A stretch of DNA of 40,700 nt from Syntrophaceae bacterium. Lineage in GTDB: Bacteria > Desulfobacterota > Syntrophia > Syntrophales > Smithellaceae. Shown one piece after another: positions 26,029 through 33,146 of this stretch. The stretch's first letter is position 1; each line of letters begins with the position of its first letter. Both the position numbers and the translations under genes were made by a program. The stretch spans positions 1-40,700 of the forward strand of contig PLNU01000138.1 in the NCBI GenBank assembly GCA_003142835.1, in the 5' to 3' direction. The notes under the pieces were generated by a model. The model was not told the DNA's origin. It made no database searches and worked only from the letters and a program-made list of their open reading frames with translations.

Positions 26029-26352
26029 TTATCCGCTCCTTTCTTTATCCCGTCCTAACCTTTTTCACGGTGGGAGTATATGAAGAGGGATTTTGTGTGT
26101 CAAGATGATTTTGACCACAAAATGTGAGATGCATTGCCGATCATTGTGTAAGGGATTGGGAACGGTTCTAATCAACCAGGTAATCTTGGAAAATAGAACG
26201 TCCCAAATATTCTTGGATTGGTCAACACGAAAAAAGTTTCGGACGACTTTATCATTAAATTAAATCCGAAAACCGGATCCATTATAAAATCAATAATACG
26301 CATCGGCTCAGCAGAAGAAATGGACGCTGCTGCGGGATGACGAGATTATCCA
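26029..26352. other. 324-base intergenic region with inverted repeat and gene remnant
   Basis: The region contains an imperfect inverted repeat, TTGGGAACGGTTCTA against TAGAACGTCCCAA (about 26156-26211). It is followed by a short open stretch at 26198-26340 that looks like a decayed coding fragment. Otherwise nothing is seen. Confidence 0.45.
26198..26340 (+). pseudogene. Possible C-terminal remnant of a lost gene
   Basis: After an in-frame TAG, the plus strand reads about 46 codons ending at TGA 26338-26340, with segments VSDDFIIKLNPKTG and IIRIGSAEEMDAAAG. Composition is protein-like, with a beta-strand repeat flavour (IIKLNPKTGSIIK). There is no start codon, ribosome site or upstream partner. 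No family is claimed, and it may be chance. Confidence 0.25.
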
Positions 26353-27327
26353 TTAGTTTGCAGCGGCCTGAAATGTGACAATCTTCCCCTGGGCGTCTCT
26401 TTTGATTCTTCCTTCACTCTCCAGATAACGCAGGTGAGCAATGGCTTCGCCGGTGGCAAACCACTTCTGTGCTATAGGAAATTCCTCCCATGTTTCGCAA
26501 TCAATATCCCAGGTCATACCGGCGGCAATTTCATAGGCATTCTTTATTTCTGATCCCACGACATCTATAACTTCATCGGCACGTTGCTGATGATGCGCCT
26601 TGAGCTCGTCGATCCTGCCTTTTAGATCTTTGAAAAAATTCCTGTGGCCAGGCAGTACTATATCAACTGGCAAATTATAGACCATGTCCAGGCTCTTTAA
26701 GTAGTCGCCCAGGGCGTTGACCAGATAAGACCATGATTCTATGTGCGGTGTTATGTTATAGAGAATATGATCGCCGGAAAACAGAATCCGTTTCTTTTCC
26801 TCAAATAGACAGATATGTCCCTGAGTATGCCCGGGAGTCAGCAGGCACTGCAAGCGGTAACCGCCGATTTCGATAATACTGCCGTTATCGATTAGATTGA
26901 ATTCAGGTATTTTCGCCGGGCTATATTTAAAGCCGGGATGGCTGTGCAGAGCATTCATGAGTTCATCGGCAGGAAAACCATTGATCAGGGCATAATCAAT
27001 CATGGGCTGCCAGCTATTGTCCTTGTCAAAGACCCTGGAGTCGATTCTGCTGAAATATACCGTGCTGGTCTTGGTAGCCAGCCGCTCAAGCAGGCCGGTG
27101 TGATCGGCATGCATGTGGGTAATCATAAAATCTGTTTTCGATAAATCTACATTAAGATCAGCAAGTCCTTTGTGCATAGCATCATAGCAGACACTGCGAT
27201 TAAATCCGGTATCGATAATCAAATTCCGGTCATTTCCCTTGATGATGTAGGAATTTAGTTCTTTGAGCGGACTATTGGGCAGCGGCACTTCGATACGGTA
27301 AAGATTCTCCATCACTTCATCAATCAT
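26353..27327 (-). CDS. Metallo-beta-lactamase-fold hydrolase, LACTB2-like
   Basis: This 324-residue MBL-fold enzyme has the di-zinc motif THMHADHTG (His71, His73, Asp75, His76), then GHTQGH, the bridging Asp in FSGDHIL, and LPGHR. The C-terminal part (about 235-324) is helical, with a winged-helix look like the LACTB2/MBL C-terminal domain. Substrate unknown; related proteins cleave thioesters, lactones or RNA. It is transcribed alone, in the direction of the amidase, with 324 bases between. Confidence 0.85.
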   Translation of the reverse strand: MIDEVMENLYRIEVPLPNSPLKELNSYIIKGNDRNLIIDTGFNRSVCYDAMHKGLADLNVDLSKTDFMITHMHADHTGLLERLATKTSTVYFSRIDSRVFDKDNSWQPMIDYALINGFPADELMNALHSHPGFKYSPAKIPEFNLIDNGSIIEIGGYRLQCLLTPGHTQGHICLFEEKKRILFSGDHILYNITPHIESWSYLVNALGDYLKSLDMVYNLPVDIVLPGHRNFFKDLKGRIDELKAHHQQRADEVIDVVGSEIKNAYEIAAGMTWDIDCETWEEFPIAQKWFATGEAIAHLRYLESEGRIKRDAQGKIVTFQAAAN

Positions 27328-27638
27328 TGATATATATCCTTTTTACTGTTAATTTATGGCCGTGATGTTAGCATTATTACCCTGAGGAAACAAGTTATTA
27401 CGCAAATGTTCCAACACGCTTAGAATTTAAAAAAATCAACAATATAGCAGACCAGATGAGTTTCCCTTTTATTTTGGCATTGACATTTTATATAGTTCAC
27501 TGCATAAATACAAAAATACTGATAATAAAAAGTTTCTTAAGTTTTTATACGAAGAACAAAAATACTGATCACAAAAAATAAGGCGGCAGCCGTAATCATT
27601 CTTTACAAATATTCAAGAAATGAGGATGAAATTCAACT
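27328..27638. other. 311-base AT-rich divergent region with a short direct repeat
   Basis: ACAAAAATACTGAT occurs at 27510-27523 and again at 27556-27569, 46 bases apart. The flanks are AT-rich. The region separates two divergent MBL-fold hydrolase genes. The repeats could be regulator sites for the gene at 27639, but this is not established. Confidence 0.45.
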
Positions 27639-28295
27639 ATGAAGATAACCTACTACGGACACTCGGCATTTAATATAACAACCGAAAAAGGGACCAGAAT
27701 TATTATCGATCCCTACGAATCCGGTGCTTTTAACGGAGCATTATCGTATGGCAAAATAAGCGACGAAGCCGATATTGTGATAACAAGCCACAATCATGCT
27801 GATCACAACCATACAAGCGACATTAAGGGTGAATTCAGCCTTATATCCAAGCAAGGCGCCCTGGAGATAGAGGATGTGAAAATAAAGACCATCAACACGT
27901 ATCATGACAATTCCGGGGGAAAAGAACGGGGAAATAATTTAATTTCGGTGATTAACACTGATAATTTAGTTTTAGCGCATATGGGAGACTTGGGACACAG
28001 TCTTGATTACGGGGCGCTGCAAGAAATGGGCAAAGTGGATATATTGCTTTTACCGGTTGGCGGATTCTTCACAATCGATGCCGCTTTGGCCGTAAAGGTT
28101 ATGAACGATATTAAGCCCGGCATTACAATACCTATGCACTATAAAACAGCCAAGTGCGTTTTTCCTATTACGCCGGTGGAGGATTTTACGAAAGGTCAAA
28201 ATAATGTCCATGTGCTCAAAGAATCGGAAATCATGATTAAAAAAGAAACTCTGCCCCGTAAACGGGAAATTATCGTCTTGCAGCATGCCTTATAA
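27639..28295 (+). CDS. UPF0173-type metal-dependent hydrolase (MBL fold)
   Basis: This 218-residue protein has the compact MBL fold of the UPF0173/YtkL family. It begins ITYYGHSAFNI, followed by IIIDPY, SHNHADHNH for zinc binding, NTYHDNSGGKERGNN, and HMGDLGH, then a C-terminal IPMHYKT with another metal ligand. Length matches the family (about 220-230). Function in the family is not well defined. It is probably a single-gene transcript. Confidence 0.88.
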   Translation: MKITYYGHSAFNITTEKGTRIIIDPYESGAFNGALSYGKISDEADIVITSHNHADHNHTSDIKGEFSLISKQGALEIEDVKIKTINTYHDNSGGKERGNNLISVINTDNLVLAHMGDLGHSLDYGALQEMGKVDILLLPVGGFFTIDAALAVKVMNDIKPGITIPMHYKTAKCVFPITPVEDFTKGQNNVHVLKESEIMIKKETLPRKREIIVLQHAL

Positions 28296-28370
28296 CCGAT
28301 ATATTTTCCGCATGCCACTTTTGAAAAAATTATATATTTTGAATATAAAATTGCTTTGGAGGAACCATCA

Positions 28371-29162
28371 ATGGAAGTAAGAGAAAAGGTAGTTATCGTG
28401 ACCGGCGGCGCCCTGGGAATAGGCCGCGCCTTATGCCAGCGCTTTGCCCGTGAAGGCGCGCGGGCAATTATTGTGGCCGATGTTAATGAAGCGGGAGCAA
28501 AGGCGGTAGCCGAAGAGGTTAAAGGCAGAGCCGTGATCTGCGATGTACGCAAAGAAGACGATATTATCCGTCTGATCCGCTTTACAGAAGAGACGTTCGG
28601 AGTGGTCGATATTCTCTGCTCTAACGCCGGGATAATAGTATTGGGAGGAGTGGAGGTTGCCAATAATGATTGGCAACGGATCTGGGAAATCAATGTCCTG
28701 GCACATGTCTATGCGGCGCGGGCAGTTATTCCCGGCATGATCAAGCGCGGTGGCGGCGTCTTCATGATTACCGCTTCAGCGGCAGGTCTGCTCAGCCAGA
28801 TCGGTTCCGCTCCCTATTCCGTCACCAAGCACGCGGCGGTCGGAATGGCCGAAAATCTTTCCATTACTTATGGCGAGCAAGGAATAAAAGTATTTGCTTT
28901 ATGTCCTCAGGCGGTGGAAACGGAAATGACAAAGCAGGGCGGGGGCGTCGCTGCAGTTGATGGCATGATGAAACCGGAACAACTCGCCGAAGCCGTGATT
29001 GAAGGCTTCAAGCGGGAACAATTCCTGATCTTGCCGCATCCTGAAGTAAAAACCTACATGCAGCGTAAAACTGCCGATTACGACCGGTGGCTGCAGGGTA
29101 TGCGCAGACTGCAGACACGCTTTTTTCAGGGGGTACCCCTCAAAAAAAGTAGCGGCAGATAA
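28371..29162 (+). CDS. Short-chain dehydrogenase/reductase
   Basis: This 263-residue classical SDR has the nucleotide motif VTGGALGIGRA (about residues 10-20), CSNAGI, the catalytic Ser in ITASAAG, and YSVTKHA with Tyr and Lys. The acidic residue in VADVNEA at the end of the second strand suggests NAD(H) rather than NADP(H). It would oxidise or reduce a hydroxyacyl or alcohol substrate that is not identifiable. The start at 28371 is chosen because GGAGG lies 8 bases before it. Confidence 0.88.
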   Translation: MEVREKVVIVTGGALGIGRALCQRFAREGARAIIVADVNEAGAKAVAEEVKGRAVICDVRKEDDIIRLIRFTEETFGVVDILCSNAGIIVLGGVEVANNDWQRIWEINVLAHVYAARAVIPGMIKRGGGVFMITASAAGLLSQIGSAPYSVTKHAAVGMAENLSITYGEQGIKVFALCPQAVETEMTKQGGGVAAVDGMMKPEQLAEAVIEGFKREQFLILPHPEVKTYMQRKTADYDRWLQGMRRLQTRFFQGVPLKKSSGR

Positions 29163-29325
29163 AGTCCCCCTTAATAAAGGGGGATATAGGGGGATTTTAT
29201 GGCATTCCTTAACCTCTCCCCCAACCCCTCTTTACTCTGAAGGGCACGCGTAGAAAAGAGGGGAGTGCTTAAGTCAATGACATTGAATATTAACCATTGT
29301 AGTTTCTGATAAAGGAGGAATTTTT
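29163..29325. repeat. Spacer with a TCCCCCTT/AAGGGGGA hairpin
   Basis: TCCCCCTT-aata-AAGGGGGA (29166-29185) is a perfect 8-base-pair hairpin followed by ATAGGGGGATTTTATGG. A pyrimidine-rich CCTCTCCCCCAACCCCTC and its purine-rich counterpart AGAGGGGAG follow at about 29213-29268. This looks like an interspersed intergenic repeat that might also serve as a terminator for the SDR gene. Confidence 0.45.
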
Positions 29326-29673
29326 ATGAGTGCAGATGATAAATGTGCTTTAGTCAGCAATACAACTGATCTGGATAAAGCATTAAAGGAAAAGGATAAA
29401 GTCATCGCTTTTGTTTATGCCTCCTGGTGCCCTTTTTGCAGAAAAATTTTACCCGTATTTCAGGAACAAGCCCGGGACGGGCGGCGGAATTTTCTTCTTG
29501 TCGCGGATGACGAGGAAAATATCGCGGAAAGATATACAATAGATGTCTTCCCGACGCTGTTGTTTTTTAATAAAGGAGCTGTTTCCCTGAGGCTCGATGG
29601 AAAGCCGGGTGTGGGCTTAAATGAAAAACAAGTAAAACACTTCATTAAGTCCTGCCCTCTGCCGGAAGCTTAA
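29326..29673 (+). CDS. Thioredoxin-like protein
   Basis: This 115-residue thioredoxin-fold protein has ASWCPFCRKILPVF with redox motif CPFC at about residues 35-38, VADDEENIAERY, and the cis-proline strand VFPTLLFF. There is no signal peptide, so it is cytoplasmic. The CPFC motif differs from canonical CGPC and is more like glutaredoxin/DsbA-type centres. AAAGGAGG lies just upstream of the ATG. Confidence 0.85.
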   Translation: MSADDKCALVSNTTDLDKALKEKDKVIAFVYASWCPFCRKILPVFQEQARDGRRNFLLVADDEENIAERYTIDVFPTLLFFNKGAVSLRLDGKPGVGLNEKQVKHFIKSCPLPEA

Positions 29674-29675
29674 TA

Positions 29676-29776
29676 CCATTTCTAAATCAAAGATGATATC
29701 GAGGCGGCAAGGAGGAGGCGACGGCAGGTCCGCCGCGGCGGATTGAGGAAGCCGACGACGCTGCTAACGAAGAAAT
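29676..29776 (+). repeat. Dispersed repeat copy 2
   Basis: The first 40 bases (29676-29715) and the right-hand TTGAGGAAGCCGACGACGC (29743-29761) are identical to copy 1. The middle differs and carries CCGCCGCGGCGG (29730-29741), a perfect palindrome. ATTTCT at the left end and AGAAAT at 29771-29776 form short terminal inverted repeats. It begins 3 bases after the stop of the thioredoxin-like gene. Confidence 0.8.
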
Positions 29777-29832
29777 AGCAATGTATTTAAAGAGAATGGC
29801 CGGTCGATCTGGCGCCGGTCTTTCTTTTTTTA

Positions 29833-29916
29833 TTAGACTATGATTATTTACTAAAAAATATAGTCACCCTATGGAATAAAATATTACTTGACAGTTAGAC
29901 TATGATGGTGTAGATT
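29833..29916 (+). promoter_or_regulatory. Sigma-70 promoter with repeated TTAGACTATGAT operator of the TetR gene
   Basis: TTGACA (29888-29893), a 17-base spacer and TAGATT (29911-29916) form a good promoter 27 bases before the ATG at 29943. TTAGACTATGAT fills most of the spacer (29895-29906) and is repeated exactly at 29833-29844. An inverted half, ATAGTC, lies at 29860-29865. An imperfect palindrome, GGTGTA-GAT-TATACC (29908-29922), covers the -10. The arrangement suggests autorepression by the regulator encoded downstream. Confidence 0.65.
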
Positions 29917-29942
29917 ATACCAAACTTGTAAAAGGGTGTGTT

Positions 29943-30686
29943 ATGGCAGATCATGTCAAAACAAAAAGCAGAAAAGACCGTATTATGGACGCGGCTCTGC
30001 ACATCTTTGCCGAAAAGACTTTCCAGGAAGCGACAATCTCCGAAATCAGTAAGGAGTCAGGGGTTTCGGAGGCTACCATTTACGAGTATTTCGGCACTAA
30101 AGAAGACCTTCTCTTCGCTATTCCCGAAAAAATATCCAACGATACTTTTGAAGAATCAAAGCTGGTTTTGCCTTTCATCAAGGATGTGGAAGGACGGATG
30201 CGGGCAATATTGTTGAGCTATATCCAGTTATATCAGAACAACCCTCATTATTCGGCGCTGGTTTTGCTGCAACTTATGTCCAACAAGCGTTTCCGGCAGA
30301 CAGCCGCTCATGCGGCTATTCGCCGTTCCGCCCACGGTCTATTGGATTGTATTCGTGATGGTATCGCCGACGGCACTTTCCGTAAAGATGCCGATGCTTA
30401 TCTGATTCGTTCTCTGCTGATGGGCACCATTGAACACTTATTTATTCACTGGCACATGCAGGGGATGCCCAAAAGAGAAAAAAGCATTATGGATATGCTG
30501 GACCCATTTCTGGAGATTGTTTTGAGCGGCATTCGAGCCAGGAGGGAAGAGACCGGTCTTACTCTTCATCTGCAACTGGAAGACGCGCGGGCGCTCGGAA
30601 AACTTCTCCAGGCAAAGGGGAGATTGAAAAAGGACAGGCCTGAAGGCGCCAGGAAGGCTCCTCAGGCGAAAAAACACAATAAATAA
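29943..30686 (+). CDS. TetR family transcriptional regulator (FadR-like)
   Basis: This 247-residue regulator has the helix-turn-helix at about residues 12-58 (IMDAALHIFAEKTFQEATIS, then EISKESGVSEATIYEYFGTKEDLL). The C-terminal domain is longer than in the TetR protein at 15146 and ends in a basic tail. TetR proteins next to acyl-CoA genes usually respond to acyl-CoA thioesters. It lies 30 bases upstream of the 4-hydroxybutyryl-CoA dehydratase family gene and is probably co-transcribed with it. Confidence 0.9.
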   Translation: MADHVKTKSRKDRIMDAALHIFAEKTFQEATISEISKESGVSEATIYEYFGTKEDLLFAIPEKISNDTFEESKLVLPFIKDVEGRMRAILLSYIQLYQNNPHYSALVLLQLMSNKRFRQTAAHAAIRRSAHGLLDCIRDGIADGTFRKDADAYLIRSLLMGTIEHLFIHWHMQGMPKREKSIMDMLDPFLEIVLSGIRARREETGLTLHLQLEDARALGKLLQAKGRLKKDRPEGARKAPQAKKHNK

Positions 30687-30716
30687 AAAAACCATATAAA
30701 AGAAAGGAGTATCATC

Positions 30717-32225
30717 ATGAGAACCAAGAAAGATTACATCAAAGGTCTGTCCAAAATGAAACGAAACCTTTATTACGACGGCCATTTGATCGACAGGACG
30801 GACGAACTGCAGATGGATTGCCTCAATACCATCGGTACAACGTACGACGAAGCGGCCAAGCCGGAAAACCAGGATCTGTGTACGGCTATTTCTCATCTAA
30901 CGGGAGAACGGATCAACCGTTTTACTCACATTCATCAAAACAAGGAAGACCTGCACAGGAAACAGGATATGACGCGCATGCTCTGCCAGAAGGTCGGCGG
31001 CTGCATCCAGCGCTGCATGGGAATTGACGGCAGCAACGCCATCTATAACGTTTCCTTTGAAGCAGATAAAGTGAAAAAGGGAGCCACGCAGTATCATGAG
31101 AATTTCAAGAAGTGGCTGACCCGTTTCCAGAAGGAAGACCTTATCGGCTGCTGCGCCCAGACGGACGTGAAGGGCGACCGGATGCTGCGGCCCGCCGACC
31201 AGCCGAATCCCGATGCTTATGTGCGCATCAAGGAGAGAACCAAGGACGGTATTGTTGTTGAAGGCTGCAAAGTCCATATTTCCGAGGCCTCCGTGGCCGA
31301 CGAGGTGCTGGTGCTCCCCACCCGCGCATTGCGTCCGGAAGACAAGGACTATGCCGTAGCCTTCGCCGTTCCGGGTGACTGGGAGGGGCTCAAGCAGGTA
31401 GTGACCATCCATAATCTTAGACCGAGAGAACACTTTAAGCGCGGATTTATGCCGGGCGCCACCGATTCCTATATGATTTTTGAAAATTGTTTTGTGCCCT
31501 GGGAAAGGGTTTTCCTGGCCGGCGAGTATCAGCACGGCGGCGTATGTGCTCTCCTTTTTGCCCTGTTCCATCGCCATTCCTATTCCGGCTGCAAACCGGC
31601 CATCGGCGATGTCATCATGGGAATGGCCGCCCTGGCGGCCGAAGTGAACAACATTCATAAGCAGTCCCATGTCCGGGAAAAGCTGGCGGAACTGATTATG
31701 ACCACCGAACTTGGTTATGCCGCCGGATACACCGCATCCGATCTGGGCAAGCCTGAAGTCTACATTCCCGGTGTCGGTTTCATGCCCTACGGTCCCGGCT
31801 CCTTCATTCCGAATTCGATTTACTGCAATGTCGGCCGCTGCCTGTCGGGTGAGGCGGTCTGGCGCGAGGCGGAGATTCTGTGCGACCTCTCCGGCGGCGT
31901 CACGGCGACCTTCCCCCACGAGAAGGATTTCGTCAATCCGGCAACAGGCAAAGCACTTTTGAAATATACCAAGCGCAATCCGAACATGTCGCCGGAGGAT
32001 CAGGCCCAGTTCTGGAGATTACTAGGTGACGCGCTGTGCTCGGCCACCGCTGGCATCCACAACATCGGCAGCTACCACGGCGGCGGTTCGCCGATTATGG
32101 AGCAGATCGCCATCACAACCCAGTACGATATCGAGCCCCGCAAGAAACTGGTGAAATATATCGCCGGCATGAGTGGCGGCGACCGGGATGCCTTGAGCCC
32201 CGTGGCGAAAAAAGCGAAGAAATAA
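30717..32225 (+). CDS. 4-hydroxybutyryl-CoA dehydratase / vinylacetyl-CoA isomerase family protein (AbfD-like)
   Basis: This 502-residue protein belongs to the flavin and [4Fe-4S] dehydratase group. The cluster ligands of AbfD (Cys99, Cys103, His292, Cys299 in the Clostridium enzyme, from memory) have counterparts here: GGCIQRCMG with Cys96 and Cys100, and HRHSYSGCKP with His and Cys seven residues apart, plus the following Lys and the Tyr between. FVPWERVF and SYHGGGSP, typical of this fold, are present. So it is the iron-sulfur dehydratase type rather than the flavin-only 4-hydroxyphenylacetate 3-hydroxylase relatives. It would dehydrate a 4-hydroxyacyl-CoA to a 2-enoyl-CoA or isomerise a 3-enoyl-CoA. 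Exact substrate uncertain. It is followed by an SDR and a dienoyl-CoA reductase-type gene in one operon. AAAGGAG lies upstream of the ATG. Confidence 0.85.
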   Translation: MRTKKDYIKGLSKMKRNLYYDGHLIDRTDELQMDCLNTIGTTYDEAAKPENQDLCTAISHLTGERINRFTHIHQNKEDLHRKQDMTRMLCQKVGGCIQRCMGIDGSNAIYNVSFEADKVKKGATQYHENFKKWLTRFQKEDLIGCCAQTDVKGDRMLRPADQPNPDAYVRIKERTKDGIVVEGCKVHISEASVADEVLVLPTRALRPEDKDYAVAFAVPGDWEGLKQVVTIHNLRPREHFKRGFMPGATDSYMIFENCFVPWERVFLAGEYQHGGVCALLFALFHRHSYSGCKPAIGDVIMGMAALAAEVNNIHKQSHVREKLAELIMTTELGYAAGYTASDLGKPEVYIPGVGFMPYGPGSFIPNSIYCNVGRCLSGEAVWREAEILCDLSGGVTATFPHEKDFVNPATGKALLKYTKRNPNMSPEDQAQFWRLLGDALCSATAGIHNIGSYHGGGSPIMEQIAITTQYDIEPRKKLVKYIAGMSGGDRDALSPVAKKAKK

Positions 32226-32252
32226 AGCAAAACCCCACAGTCTCACCAACAA

Positions 32253-32300
32253 AACCTTTCCCTCCCTGTGATCCTCCCGGAAAACAGGGAGGGAAAGGTT
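32253..32300. repeat. 17-base-pair perfect inverted repeat between the dehydratase and SDR genes
   Basis: AACCTTTCCCTCCCTGT (32253-32269) pairs exactly with ACAGGGAGGGAAAGGTT (32284-32300) around a 14-base loop. No T-run follows on either strand, so it may be an attenuating or mRNA-stabilising structure rather than a full terminator. It lies 27 bases after the dehydratase stop and 28 before the SDR start. Confidence 0.7.
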
Positions 32301-32328
32301 GTATCCTCACAATGAAAGGAGAAATTTT

Positions 32329-33141
32329 ATGTTCGATCTGTCCAAATTTTCCTTAAAAGATAAAGTAGCCATTGTCACCGGAGGCAGCCGCGGCATTGGC
32401 CAGGCGATCGCCTACGGTTTTGCCAAAGCCGGGGCCAAGGTGATTATTACGAGCCGTAAGGCGCAGGACCTGGAAGCGACGGCAGCCGAGATCAGGGCCT
32501 TTGGCGGCGAGGTTCTTGTTCTTCCCGCCCATCTGGGCAAGATGGAAGAGATCCAGAAAATGGTCAACGCCGTCATGGATAAGTACGGCAGAATAGACAT
32601 CCTCGTCAATAATGCCGGAGCCAGCCCCGCTATGGGGTCGGTCCTGGACTCCGATGAGCGCCTTTGGGACACCATCATGAACCTGAACTTAAAGGGAGTA
32701 TATTTTGTCAGCCAGGCTGTAGCGAAGATTATGAAGAAACAGGGTGGCGGCAAGATTATTAATACAGCCTCTATCGACGGTTTCAAGCCGGAGCCGGGCG
32801 TCAGCGTCTATTCCATTTCCAAGGCGGGCGTGCGCATGATCACGAAAGCCTTTGCCGGGGAGTTGGCCCCCTATAACATCCAGGTGAACACCATCGCTCC
32901 CGGTCCCATCAACACGAAAATGATGAATTCCCATTGGTGGAATCTAACTCCTGAGGAAGCCAAGAAGGCTAAAGAAGAGCTGGATAAGGTCCTGCCCATG
33001 CACCGCATCGGACAACCCGATGACATTGCCGGCGCGGCCATTTATCTGGCCTCCGCAGCCTCCAACTATACGACGGGCACAGAGATAATTATTGATGGCG
33101 GCGTGTTGCTGTCCAATATGAATATCGTGGAAGGACACTAA
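32329..33141 (+). CDS. Short-chain dehydrogenase/reductase (3-oxoacyl reductase-like)
   Basis: This 270-residue classical SDR has VTGGSRGIGQA (about residues 17-27), VNNAGASP, the catalytic Ser in INTASIDG, YSISKAG with Tyr and Lys, and PGPINTKM. Arg following the second strand (ITSRKAQ) suggests NADP(H). It likely acts on a 3-hydroxyacyl or 3-ketoacyl thioester. The start at 32329 follows AAAGGAG; the frame's longer upstream extension has no ribosome site. The gene downstream starts 5 bases after its stop. Confidence 0.9.
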   Translation: MFDLSKFSLKDKVAIVTGGSRGIGQAIAYGFAKAGAKVIITSRKAQDLEATAAEIRAFGGEVLVLPAHLGKMEEIQKMVNAVMDKYGRIDILVNNAGASPAMGSVLDSDERLWDTIMNLNLKGVYFVSQAVAKIMKKQGGGKIINTASIDGFKPEPGVSVYSISKAGVRMITKAFAGELAPYNIQVNTIAPGPINTKMMNSHWWNLTPEEAKKAKEELDKVLPMHRIGQPDDIAGAAIYLASAASNYTTGTEIIIDGGVLLSNMNIVEGH

Positions 33142-33146
33142 TCGCA

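Noticed and set aside
30897-31919. 340-residue minus-strand open frame
   Set aside because: It lies wholly opposite the dehydratase family gene, whose motifs are clear; it is an antisense shadow favoured by codon composition.
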